Positions 1-11,305 of a DNA stretch of 64,000 nucleotides are shown piece after piece. The stretch is taken from contig NOWV01000014.1 in the NCBI GenBank assembly GCA_003344405.1, forward strand, positions 620,001-684,000. Reading direction: 5' to 3'. Position 1 is the stretch's first letter; the number at the start of each line of letters is the position of its first letter. Below the pieces are notes generated by a model. That model was given only the letters and a program-made list of their open reading frames with translations. It was not told the origin of the DNA and did not search any database. The DNA comes from Trichoplax sp. H2 (lineage: Eukaryota > Placozoa > Uniplacotomia > Trichoplacea). The position numbers and the translations under genes are program-made.

Positions 1-269
1 GGTAGGATCAGCTACAGAAGGAAATCTTCAAGTAGATCGAGAAGGACAACAAATTTAACGTTGCATATGCGACCGTTATGTACTACCCACTGATGAACAT
101 TTTAAGCTGAACATTGTGCTGATAGAACCTAGTATAGCAATCAATTTTAACTACTATGACGCTGTCAAGCTATAGTAGCTCCTTTTCTAACCTCCTTAAC
201 AGAATGCAAGGTATCCAACTCCAGCTTGAGTTCGTTAAATGCAGCTTCCACACTTTCTTTGGAATCCAT
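1..269 (-). CDS. 5' end of an unrecognised gene, cut by the left edge
   Basis: Partial gene model on the minus strand. A first coding exon (269 down to 192) starts at an ATG and encodes 26 residues rich in Glu, Lys and Leu, beginning MDSKESVEAAFNELKLELD, which looks helical or coiled-coil. It ends in frame at a GT donor (191-190). A strong acceptor, a long pyrimidine-rich tract ending in TAG (14-12), starts a second exon at position 11 that leaves the window in the same frame. I do not recognise the family. It is head-to-head with RNF32, about 375 bases away, so the two may share a promoter. The call rests only on one short open exon, its donor and the following acceptor, so it could be chance. 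Confidence 0.35.
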
Positions 270-644
270 TTCCTGATTCAAGATTGATATACTGGTGTTC
301 AAGAAGAATAGAAGAAGGTATTACTTAATACAGGTTCAGCTTTCTTCCTTAGCTATATCAAAAGTTCTAAAGTTTCTATGGGTTGCCAAGCGTAGTTTCT
401 GTACTCTACCTACTAAAATTCCAGCGGTTTACCACGGTATATTGATGTATCATACAGTACTACCCAGGCTATAGTTACTTCTATTAAAGTAAGGCCAATT
501 ACGGACTGCCGACTGATCTTTTAAGTAGGCCCTAGTAACGCATGCGCATGCGATTGCCATGGCAATATCACTCATCGAATTCATTTCGAGTGATATATTT
601 ATATTCAATATAAACTTTCTGATCATGATTAACTCTAAAATAAG
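270..644. promoter_or_regulatory. Divergent upstream region with abutting palindromes
   Basis: Non-coding interval between the left-edge minus-strand exon and the RNF32 start. It contains a 14-bp perfect palindrome, CGCATGCGCATGCG (539-552), directly followed by a second, ATTGCCATGGCAAT (553-566), and then an imperfect inverted repeat CACTC..GAGTG (about 571-595). The first contains a TGCGCATGCG core like that bound by NRF1. A CCAAT sequence lies at about 494-498. No convincing TATA box is seen. A role as a bidirectional promoter is inference. Confidence 0.4.
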
Positions 645-3348
645 ATGAAGTCCAACAAGTCCCCACGTACGTTGCCATCTACAGAGAAGGTAATTTATCT
701 ATCTTTATTTTAGATTAAGATATTCGACTCCGTACCCATCAGTAGCAGCTGGGAATAGATTAACAAAGGAAAGCATAATTTTAATTTTAATATTTCACTT
801 CATGAAATGTCGGTCTATGGCATAGCAATCGCTCAGCTATACGTTGTCTACTATTGATTGCTAATACATACGTGTGCCAGAATACGCTGTAATAAGTAGT
901 CGTTAGAAGATTTTAATAGGATTACATTATTTATTTATTGCAGCTTTAAATTGGACTATATTCATGATCTTCAGATACGCTGTTCAAATCAGTTGTTCCT
1001 ATAATTTCTTACTGCTATATAGCTAAGTACTCGTATGAAAGGATGATTGTAATACCAAAGGGTTGATTAAGCTAAAGACATTAAGATAAGTGCCATAGAG
1101 ATTTAGAATGTGGCAATTTATCAATCGTTTGATAAGTTTACGTTTATTAATTAATAATTATATAACTGATGATCCCTAGTAATCTAAGGGAACAGCTACT
1201 GAACTTGTGATATGCTTTACATCGTACTCAAACTTACTGATCAATATATAGTAGTAGTTCTGATGATAATGATGACAATTATTAATGAGTGGAGCTACAT
1301 CGTAGGTAGTAATAAGACAGTCTATCAATTCCTTTCAATCCAGCTAATGATTCTACCGCTAGGTCGTATGCAGCGTTCGTCTGACCATAGCTAGCATAAG
1401 TAGATATAGTTAATGAATATGCTCGTAATCATTCCTGTTAAAGCTGTAAATTGAACAATAATGTAACTTTATTGTTAATAGAAAGATAACCTTACGTGGA
1501 CTGCTGTTGCTCTACAAGATCACCTTGTTCGATCATTATCATTAAACGATCCCTTGAATAACAGAAAATCTTATGTAAGTCCGAAAAAGTCTACCAGGAA
1601 AACAAAGGCGGTTTCTAAGATTGATACCGGGGTTAAAAAACCGACACCTAAAAAGACACTAAATACGGCAAGCCATGAGAAGGAATATGTAATCGAATCG
1701 AGAAGTAAACCCCTTACTTTAGGTAAATGATTTATTTTTAAAACTATTTTTGTACTGTTAGAAATTTAGTATAATTAAACCATACTCTTTATCATATAAT
1801 CTGTGCCATTATTGCATCACTATTACTATTATAACCTACGCTGCATCCTCACAGATGTAGTCATTATTCACGGCTAAATATAGTAAATATGATCTAGACT
1901 TTATCCAAGTAATCTTATCTGTACCTTCACAGCAAGTACGACTATAAATTAAGATTTTATTTCATGAGCTAATATTTATAAGTTAGCCCTTATTTTGGAT
2001 TTTCAAATTAAATTGAACCTTTCGTTTTATACTAGCACAAAAATTTGGAATTATTGATACTCCTAACAAGCCCTTAACGGAAGAAGAATGGTCTAGACTA
2101 AAAGACAAATCAAATGAACGACAAGATTCTTCATTACCCTGTCCAATTTGTCAGGAACACTTTGGAAATCAACAACAGGTAGGTAGCATTTTTTATGTCA
2201 GTATTATTCACCTTGTTAACGAATTAAAAATCTTTTATCTCTTTATTTAGATTTTGCTTTCTTGCTCTCATGTCTTTCATCGGGTAAAATAAAAGCATAA
2301 ATCTTGATATTTATAGACAATTTATAATGTACTACTTGTGAGTGAATCATAAACATTATGTGGATATATCACGCATTTTAATTACTCCATAGACCTGTCT
2401 AGAATCGTACGAAAAGTTTAGTGGTCGAAAAACTTGTCCTATGTGTCGCAAGGTAGAATACCAAAAACGCGTTATTTATGAGGGTTCCAAAATAAATCGA
2501 GTTAAATGTGCGATCAAGATACAGTCAGCTTGGAGGGGATATGTCGTAAGAAAATGGTACGCCAACCTCAGAAGAACTATGCCTCCAAAAAATCCCTTGT
2601 TACGGCAAAAATTTTTTCAAGCAAAGGTATGACCATACCAACGTGTTGGATTTATATTCTTGTTATTTCATAATCCTGGAAGGATAATAACATCAATTTT
2701 GCAATGATACACAATAATACTTGCTTTGTTATCTAGCTTGCAGAAATCACAGATACTTTGGTATCATCCGTAAACACAGATGTCGACGCTTTTCTTGCGG
2801 ATATTGATTCATCTGTTGCTGCTAGTCGGCAAATTATGAGGTAAATTCATGATTATTGCTTCATAACACTGATGATGATATTACTTGTTAAGATCTCAGC
2901 ATATTTGCAACTCCTTTCAATTCTATTAATTACCAGCTTGGCAGATACATCATACGATGCACGCTTAAATGAGAATGAATGGAAAAAAATACAAGTACAA
3001 GTAAGTAGGCAATGATTTGCAAATGGCTATCATAAAATAATATTGATCATCTCTTGTTGAAAATATTATTTTTGATATATGTTCTTTATGTTGGATTGAT
3101 AGGCTCTTCGGAGGAGTACCTTAGAGTGCCCAATTTGTATTGCGCCTATCGAAAAGCCTAGAGCTTCCACAAGCAAAAGTAAAAACGGAAATAGCAAACA
3201 GCTTGTCATTCTATCCTGCTCTCATATATTCCATCAAGTATGCTTGGAGGCGTTTGAAGAATTTTCAATACAAGCTACAAAAGTTTGCCCAGTATGCCGA
3301 TCACATTACGTCAAGAGGAAATTAGATTTAGCTGCAATCGCTAATTAA
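645..3348 (+). CDS. RNF32: RING finger protein 32 homologue (two RINGs and an IQ motif)
   Basis: Eight exons: 645-689, 1482-1722, 2036-2178, 2251-2283, 2393-2626, 2737-2840, 2937-3000 and 3103-3348. All have GT..AG introns and the frame closes to 369 aa, against about 362 aa in human RNF32. The N-terminus carries the conserved KDNLTWTAVALQDH block and the PLTLAQKFG block. The first RING starts at CPICQEHF, passes through SCSHVFH and ends at CPMC. It is followed by an IQ-like calmodulin-binding helix, AIKIQSAWRGYVVRKWY. A second RING runs from CPICIAPI through SCSHIFH to CPVC near the C-terminus, with a short Ser/Lys-rich insert between its first and second zinc pairs. All zinc ligands are present. 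The family is a putative E3 ubiquitin ligase linked to spermatogenesis and ciliated cells in vertebrates; its substrate is unknown. It converges on VPS16. Confidence 0.93.
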
Positions 3349-4227
3349 TTAGTTCAGTGACAGACAGTATCAAGACGCCCCGTGTGTACTGTCGATATAC
3401 AGTAATGAAATTGTTGTATTATGATTCCAGCTACAGTAATTACAGTAGCTATGTGTTAGGGTAAAAAAATCCGTAAACTATACGTATGTATTTATAAACA
3501 GAATGTCTTCTCAGCTCGAAGTTGAATTCAGTCTATGCTATATACTAGACACTAGTGAATTGTGTCGAAGTTATTTGATATTAAATCTTCATCTAAATTA
3601 TATGAGACATTTTATTTCCATAGCAAATGCAAATAGAGAGGAATATTGATTTGAATCAAGTCCAGAATAAATTCATTCTGGGATGTTTTTGTACATTAAT
3701 TTCTTATACTGTAAATTTTGATCTGTAGATCAACATTAATCAATATATCGTTTCTAAAACGATGGTGCACAGTTGCTAGTAATACTAGCTACAACGAAAT
3801 TAAAACATTATAAAAATAAAATTCGATGTGGTTTTAGATGGTCAAGACTTCAACAGCAGGAGTGAATAATATAACAACTTTTGTAAAGGTGAATCATTAT
3901 TCATTCCAGATTAGTTTTGCACATGCAATCAATCCGCTGTTCTGCTATGTTCATAATCTTACAGCATATTCTCATAAATAAAGTTTCAAAGAATCTTAAC
4001 TTATTTGCTATCGCAACAGAATTATACTTACAGTGCGGAATAATATCAACACTATCTACAACTTTAAAAATTGACAAAATTTATCGGAAATAAACATGAT
4101 TTTCAATGTTACAACAGCGCAATAACAATATAAATCTTTTCTTTCCGCAATGCCCTATGCAGTCTTAAATATTGCAACAAAATTCTCTCAAATTTTTATC
4201 TATAAAGACTTGATGTAGTGGATATTC
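3349..4227. other. Convergent intergenic region between RNF32 and VPS16
   Basis: About 880 bases holding the 3' ends of two genes transcribed towards each other. AATAAA-type signals occur on the plus strand near 3815 and 3976, and TTTATT, the minus-strand equivalent, occurs several times, for example near 3611. I see no open frame or RNA gene here. Confidence 0.6.
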
Positions 4228-7200
4228 TTAGCCTTTAAGTTGTACTAACATTGTACTAATGCGTTCGAATTGACTACGATTGTTAATTCCAACTTTCGTT
4301 CTCAGAAAAGTCAGGTCTTCAACATTTCTCTGCTGAAATGCGCAGTCGGCTGCCTTATCATAATCCCTATTTATTTTGTAACAATATATAAAACATTTCA
4401 GTTAAATTTTACAATTTCTGTATTCCACTTTTAATAATTTTATTGAGAGTGGATGTAAACTGAGATTCTTTCGTAAACTAACCCGATCTTGATGTAACAT
4501 TTCGCTTGTTTACTGAGTGGAACACGTTCTATATATTTGCATGCTTCCGTTGCATTTTTATGGCTATTTATGCAGGCATCAACGAACGGCTACAGGATTC
4601 CATGAGGATATTAAAGAGAACATGCTCAGTAATTGGCTATATCTAAGCTTTCTTCATATTACAGTATTAACAACGCAGCACCTCATAACCAATAGGAGAC
4701 TTTTTACTTTTAGAAAATCTTTCAAGCTCTTCCCAGCTTCGTGATTGCGCAAGGGCTCGAATTTTAATCCACCAATATCTAAAAGTTTTTGCACAAAATT
4801 GTTTGTTTTTTACCTACGACAATCCCAATTAATAGACTGCATTAATATTATATTGATGTATACCTCCGATCGGGAATTTTAAAATCTTTCTTTAATTTAT
4901 CTGCCAACTTTAGTCGACCCAAAAAGATAAGCTAACAAGTAAAAAACATGTATCGATATAATCAGTTAGTTGGTGCTCCTGCTATCATTTCCATTAATCA
5001 GAATTTTAGCATCTCTCAGTCTCATTAAATCAGTAAATAAAATTTTATCCACCATATTTCAGTCTGGTAAGTTATTCATCATCAAGATGACAATAATAGC
5101 GCTAGATATCTTAGAAATTATAATTACCTGATATGCAGTTTCATTCAGAGACATTTCGACAAACGGTTGACCAAGATCAGTTTCCATTACCGACTGAAGT
5201 CGCAACAAGTTAATTTGATCTTCGGTAGATCTCTTACATATTGGCCTATCCGCTGCGCTAAACGCACGTGCTGCTTCATTTAATTTATCAATTCTATCTT
5301 CAGCATTCTAATACAGATATTAGTAAAATTTAGGGCCATTACAGCTTTCCTTATGGAGATAAAATGCTTTCATTCTTACATTTGTCTTATAACTACTTTG
5401 GGCAACATAGATTCCTGCTTTCTGAAAGTCATCAAATTGTTTGGCAACGTCCATTAATAACCTGTGATCATTTATCTCTCGGCAGTACTAAAACAATAAT
5501 ACAAGGGCTATCACAAGTACTGTAAAACATTTTCGTAATAGCTACAAAGTCATGTGTAGGCATCACTATGTTGATAACAACATTAGGCCTACCTTTTCGA
5601 ACAATTTTAGCGCTACAGGCATTTTATGGATTGTTCTAAAAAATTCCCCTAGTTGTAGAGTACCCTTCAGATGAAAAATAGCCATATAGACTGTAAACAC
5701 AATAAATTGTAATAACAACGTTAGTGATTAGGCTACATAATAAGCTGGCAGGCAACGACAATCGGCATACTGAGGTCTGAGTCACCACTTTCAATGGCTT
5801 TATTTAAGGCTATGTCTTCTTTCTTCATTTTCATTAATAACGGAACCTGTTCGTTAGCTCTGGGTTCGAAATCTAATAGCTATTAATGGTACGTTAAGGG
5901 GTGTCTGTCAGGCAATATTAGGTGGTAACGGAAGTGAACGTAAGTATGTTGTAATGAGTAGTGCAACATTACCTTAATAGCTAATTCATATCTCCCTACT
6001 GATTTCGCTTCAGCAGCAATAGTTGCATACGAAATTCCAGTGACGTCATTCAATTTATTTGCGATAGCTTTAGCGATATCTTTATCGTCAGTGTTCTTTT
6101 GCTTTACCTAAATTACAGATTAAAATTACTTCGAATTAACTTGTTGGTAATTTGAGTGTAGCTTGTCAATTAAGTTGTTACTTTTTTGCATGCCCAATGC
6201 GACAATATCCGACATTTCCCTTCATCTCCTGGTATACGAAGGTAATCACAGATATGCAATGCTAATGCATAATGTTCTCGTAGTATCAGCCTAACAAGAG
6301 AGACGATACCAATATAATTAATGGCTAGTTGAAAGGACGATAAGAGAAATCGCTTACGGGAATAATAAACAGCCTACCTGTCAATCAAGACAGGAAGAGT
6401 TAAATACTCAAATCTGTTGAAGAATTTATGTTAAGGTAATTTAATCGATTCGGTATATTTTAAATAGCGTCTACTTAAATTAAGCTAGAACAAGGATTAG
6501 AAAGATACTGTTTGAGAGTAATTGGTATTCCAATTTTGTAGTGTCTTATATTATTTAGGATCCGCAATATTTGGGACATATTAACAAAACTTTGAGGAGA
6601 GTATTGATCCATAAAACTTTTCCCAAATGACGCGGCCTAATTAAGAAGATGAATAGCAAGTAAAATCAGGAATGTGATCTTCTATAAATAGTCAACCATT
6701 AATAAAAATACCTTTAGAAGCATTCTTTGAGTCAGCGGATCATATTCCAATCCAGCAACCTTGATACACTGTTCTATTGCATCACCGAGTGTACCGTTAG
6801 TCTTTATAATTCTAACATATTCATCAGCTTTGGAACTTCCTTTCTATAATAATTTATTATTTAAGTACGTTAGTAGTGGGCATAAAGTTGTCAATTAGGC
6901 TATCCAATTACTATTAACCTCATATTCCTTCATGGCATCTAGCAACATTGCGCCTGACGCTGCAGAACCAACTTTGAATACTTCTTCGGTTTCCACTACG
7001 TATTTGACATTAAAGATATACAGTAAGTTGAAAATACTGTTCTATGAAGATGTAAATGTAATACGAAAAGTGCAAAAACAAAAAATTTTCTTCTTACATG
7101 GCACTTCATGTAAAAGTTCATGCGTATCCGTCGTCACAATTCTAACACCATCGATATCAGCCGTTAAACAGGCTGAGCCAATTAATGGTAAAGTTTGAAC

Positions 7201-9481
7201 AGTTAAGGCTCATAAGGAAATTAATAAATGGCATTAATATCAATGCAATTCAGGTCAATGTACGAAAGGATATGTAACACTTTCACGATGAGGCCCAACA
7301 ATCTGCAGTTCATCCCCCCAATTTAAGACAACAGCGCCGGCACCACACCTACATTTTTAGTGAAGGCATACTTTAAGTATTGATGATACCGTAAGGTTTA
7401 CTCGATTAAATACATCATCGTATAAGCTACTATTCATAGGCAATCAGTCTTACCATATCATATCTAGCGGCACCGTTTGAGTATTAGTATCGAATATACC
7501 ATAACAATTCTACAATTTAAAATTGATGTAACGGTTAATATACAATTAATGAAACTAAAAGAATATGCTAATTCACTACACTATATTCAGCTCCAATTTC
7601 ATAACTCAAGTCAGTTTACGTAAACAATGGTGATTTTCATTGAGATATACAGTATTGTTATAAATTTATGTCGCATTTTAGATGTTAGAACATACTCTAA
7701 AATCAGTAGATCCGATCCATAAGTGGCCAGTATCGGTAATTAAAGAGATATACTTATATGATGTCGAAGTGGCCATCAATGTAATAGAATTATAATTGAT
7801 TTGTCCGGTGATACCTTGCAGTTGCTACATTGGAGAGAAAAAGGAATTAGTTATAATTTTATATCCTATCATTGACAAGTTCATTATTGCGAAAATTTAT
7901 CACAGCAGAGGCTTACCAGTTTAACAATATCTGCTACACCGCTTAAATATAGATCGGTATTAATGGCAATAACAATTTTTGTTGAGCGATCTATACATAA
8001 GACGACCCAACTACTAGGTGTAAAGTCCAATCCTGTATCAAAGAAATTTGGTAGATTGATTTACGTAAATAGCATTTATATTTAATCACCGAAAGTTACA
8101 ATTTTTTAATCATTGTCTATTTTACTAATCTTTACCAGGAGGATCTTGACACCGTCTACAAGCTTTGTTTTGAATATTGCTTATAGTATAAAATCTATAG
8201 TTTGTCGTTAGTACGACTATGCCTGCTACGTTATCATGCAGAAATAGTTTAGCATCCACAATTTTCATTTCTTTCGCTTCCTGTATAACCATAGAAGAAC
8301 TTGTTTATGATAGCAATGCATGCGTACGGTATATTGTACTGTACATATAATATCCTGGAACTACTATAACATGGCAGCAACAATATTATAGTTATTGTTT
8401 TTTAGGTATACAACGTTGAGGCAGGATAGCAAAGCATTATCTGTACTTTTATTACTAACCTGTCCAAGATGGATAGAGTCAATTTGTGTACCAAATAAAT
8501 CAAAAACTAAAGCGATACCAGCATCAAGTATACAAATAAGTTCTTCGCTATAACTCCATCCCATAGTAACAATTTTTCCCTCGATTACCTTTATCAATAT
8601 TGTAGCATAAAATCAAAATTAGTTTATCTGTAGCTGGACAGATTGCTATGATTTATCATGTTATTAGTTTGCTACGCGTATAGTATTGATCGTTCTTGTT
8701 GTACTCACCTTAGCGGTATTATCAATTGATATTTTCTGGCCACTAGCAGAAACGATAGAAATGATTTGCCTTGTAGAAGGTGCACCTTTCCTGTCTTTAA
8801 TGAGGAGAGCTACCAACAAAGAAATTGTATTCAGCCTATTGATGCTTGCACTGATTTATGACATGACGTATAGACTGTTATTCAATTAGTGAAAAGCAGC
8901 TATAGACACTGCAATCATTTGGATGAAGAATTTTGCACTAAACGTGGATTAATCATGATGTTATCCAATTTATTCTATTATAATCAACCAAATTTTCTAT
9001 CCGTCATTGCAGCAGCAATAGAAAAAAAAACTATGTATACTGTAGGGTACGGTGCTGTACGATGATATCGACTCACCAATTGGACCACCAAGAGGAGCAA
9101 TAGCAATTCGGTAGTGTGATAAATCGAGACTTCCCCAGCTCATTTGATATATTTCTGTTATACTATTGTAGACGATGCAATGAAGAATTGAGAGAAATGA
9201 TTAATTACTTTATGAAGATTGATTTTATCGCATGTAAAAGCCTTTTTAGGAATAAGATTAAACTGGATTGGTGTACGCTTAGAATAACCGATACTCCAAT
9301 AACGTCATCCACTCAGCTGGCTACAGTACAGTACATAATCAATCATGCGATAATGTTCATTTGTGCTTAGAGTAGACTGGTAGTTCAACTCGCATTCGAT
9401 ACCTATCTACCATTTAACATACCGATAATATAGCTCTCCGAGAGGGTGCCATTCCATGAAAGGGTTTGGATACGAAGACAT
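4228..9481 (-). CDS. VPS16: VPS16, core subunit of the HOPS and CORVET tethering complexes
   Basis: Twenty-three exons, from 5' (9481-9423) to 3' (4366-4228): 9481-9423, 9162-9077, 8809-8709, 8588-8460, 8280-8136, 8032-7917, 7824-7696, 7509-7454, 7348-7281, 7208-7098, 6995-6919, 6843-6712, 6636-6492, 6324-6182, 6107-5973, 5879-5771, 5690-5593, 5487-5380, 5307-5128, 4931-4864, 4778-4682, 4589-4483, 4366-4228. They join in frame to 845 aa; human VPS16 is 839. The N-terminal half is the beta-propeller, with [15 protein letters not shown] and EIDGVRI-like ([20 protein letters not shown]) landmarks. The C-terminal half is the alpha-solenoid, with [38 protein letters not shown] and [18 protein letters not shown]. 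The protein scaffolds VPS33 and directs endosome/lysosome membrane fusion. The junctions 7281/7208 and 6492/6324 were chosen by frame and alignment among competing sites and are the least certain. Confidence 0.95.
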
Positions 9482-9850
9482 TGTCAAGCTTTTATTCCAA
9501 GTCGATGAAGTTAATTTTCCGCAGATTGATCCACCCCTGCCAGGCTACAGCGGAGTGCAACCTTTTTTTAGCAGTGGATTCTTGAAACAGATCGTTTAAC
9601 GCCAGTATGCGTGCGATTTACCGTAGTTTATATCGTCCTTGGTTCAAGTAGGGTGTTGGCTGTACTTAGATGAATAAATTGGCCAATTTTTCTCTAGTTA
9701 ATGGCAAAATAAACGCTCCAACATGCCTTCAAAAGAGTGCAAAAATGGCGTTGGATCGTCGATTTCAAGTTTGAAAAACCTCACTGGAGGCAACGCTGGA
9801 ACACAAGGTGGCTATGTGGGTACGTCACGTGCATGTACAGTACAATCACA
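9482..9850. promoter_or_regulatory. VPS16 upstream region with E-box near 9824
   Basis: No coding frame is supported. About 340 bases upstream of the VPS16 ATG lies GTCACGTGCA (9824-9833), an E-box with the GTCACGTG core of the CLEAR element used by TFEB-type factors. A related TCACATGAC sits near 9845. CACGTG occurs elsewhere in the window by chance (for example near 5265, 19488 and 22533), so this is only suggestive. Confidence 0.3.
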
Positions 9851-9937
9851 TGACTTACAGTAGAAACTTTACGGTAAGATGTACTGTACTCTATCGAGAC
9901 TTACAAAGGAAACTTTCTCTTACAAGCAGCTGTCCCT

Positions 9938-9977
9938 GCAAGTACTGTACAGTACTGTATAGTACTGTACAGTACTT
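9938..9977. repeat. Palindromic TACTGTACAGTA cluster
   Basis: About 40 bases made almost entirely of alternating AGTACTGT and ACAGTACT blocks. It can fold back on itself at several registers. The same hexamers recur at 9326, 9834, 9880, 10003, 10322, 10757, 11306 and 11430, and far away at 31397, 31993, 33308, 34433, 39178 and 39679. The open frames running through this area look like by-products of the repeats, not genes. Confidence 0.75.
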
Positions 9978-10597
9978 ACGGGGACTACTCAACTACCCGG
10001 TGTACAGTACTAATACTGTAGGAGACGACCGTGTGGACTCATCAATCCGTCGGAGAGACGGACTGTTTTTACCCTATGAGAAATGTGGCCGTCGAAAAAA
10101 GGCCTAGTTAGTAGGGATTTTCCTTGTCTGTAATTTCTAAATCACTGGTACTGATTTAAATAACATTCAACATACGATCTTATATAATTACTTCTAAGCA
10201 TTCAAAATCGATCGTCTGCATACGAAAGTACTGTGATGACGAAGTATTTGGCGACGAGATGAGGCCGAAAATATCTGCCCGTCCAAGCGTAGGTCTTTTT
10301 CGAATAGTCCGTCTATCCATGACTGTACAGTACAGTAGCATGGACTATGGACTGTTCAGATTTTTAACTTGATGTTCAGAATTTTATGCTGAAGCGTCTC
10401 CAATAAGTAAAAGTGTAAAACCCTAAATACCATCGTTTGAGACGATTCATTATAGAATTCTGCTATTCAAAATTTTATACTGAAACGTCTCAAATAAGTA
10501 AAACCCTAAATACCATCGTTTGAGACGATTCAGTATAGAATTCTGAACGGTCTACTGTAAGTAAATGAATTTTCTTGTTTCAAAGTCCTTGGTGTGA

Positions 10598-10617
10598 NNN
10601 NNNNNNNNNNNNNNNNN
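10598..10617. other. Scaffold gap of 20 N
   Basis: Exactly 20 unknown bases, the same length as the gap at 26811-26830, so it is likely a placeholder and not a measured distance. Confidence 0.95.
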
Positions 10618-10851
10618 ATAATTACTTCTAAGCATTCAAAATCGATCGTCTGCATACGAAAGTACTGTGATGACGAAGTATTTGGCGACGAGATGAGGCC
10701 GAAAATATCTGCCCGTCCAAGCGTAGGTCTTTTTCGAATAGTCCGTCTATCCATGACTGTACAGTACTGTACTGTACAGTGTACACTAGTGTACAGTAGC
10801 ATGGACTATGGACTGTTCAGATTTTGAACTTGATGTTCAGAATTTTATGCT

Positions 10852-11268
10852 GAAGCGTCTCCAATAAGTAAAAGTGTAAAACCCTAAATACTATCGTTTG
10901 AGACGATTCATTATAGAATTCTGCTATTCAAAATTTTATACTGAAACGTCTCAAATAAGTAAAACCCTAAATACCATCGTTTGAGACGATTCAGTATAAA
11001 GTTCTGCTATTCAAAATTTTATACTGAAACGTCTCAAATAAGTAAAACCCTAATACCAGCATTTAAGACGATTCATTATAAAATTCTGCTATTCAGAATT
11101 TTATACTGAAACGTCTCAAATAAGTAAAACCCTAAATATCATCGTTTGAGACGATTCAGTATAGAATTCTGCTATTCAAAATTTTATACTGAAACGTCTC
11201 AAATAAGTAAAACCCTAAATACTATCGTTTGAGACGATTCAGTATAGAATTCTGAACGGTCTACTGTA
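10852..11268. repeat. 83-bp tandem repeat, each unit an imperfect hairpin
   Basis: Five units start with GAAACGTCTC (the first is degenerate, GAAGCGTCTC) at 10852, 10943, 11026, 11108 and 11191. Spacings are 82-83 bases apart from the first, 91. Each unit has ACTGAAACGTCTCAAA and, about 26 bases later, TTTGAGACGATTCAGT, which pair at 15 of 16 positions. The loop holds a CCCTAAA motif. Two more units lie in the copy left of the gap, at 10391 and 10482. Nothing protein-coding is seen. Confidence 0.9.
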
Positions 11269-11305
11269 AGTCAATGAATTTTCTTGTTTCAAAGTCCTTG
11301 GTGTG

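Larger units (their letters stand above)
10184..11305. repeat. Two near-identical copies flanking a scaffold gap
   Basis: Copy one (10184-10597) and copy two (10618-11305) start with the same bases (ATAATTACTTCTAAGCATTC) and both end in the same block that finishes GTCCTTGGTGTGA. They differ in the number of internal 83-bp units (about two against five) and in a palindromic insert near 10757-10796. The 20-N gap lies exactly between them. The simplest reading is two alleles of one locus placed side by side by the scaffolder. A true tandem duplication is possible. Confidence 0.85.

Noticed and set aside
1212-1394. Open frame inside RNF32 intron 1
   Set aside because: It lies wholly between exons 1 and 2 of a well-supported gene and has no recognisable content.
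4950-5041. Minus-strand frame starting [15 protein letters not shown] as a VPS16 exon
   Set aside because: It has no usable donor and duplicates a region supplied by the better exon at 4931-4864, which continues the VPS16 alignment.
8686-9370. Plus-strand open frames at 8686-8889 and 9116-9370
   Set aside because: They are antisense to VPS16 exons 2 and 3 and their introns; the minus strand carries the conserved protein.
9808-10107. 99-codon plus-strand frame
   Set aside because: It runs through the TACTGTACAGTA palindromes and its peptide reflects that repeat (TVLY, YSTVQY).
10530-10827. Frames across the first scaffold gap
   Set aside because: They read through unknown bases and repeat copies.
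10852-11268. CRISPR-like array (regular repeats about 83 bp apart)
   Set aside because: The units are contiguous tandem copies without unique spacers, in a eukaryotic genome.
10852-11268. Interstitial telomere from the CCCTAAA motifs
   Set aside because: The motif occurs once per 83-bp unit and is not itself in tandem.
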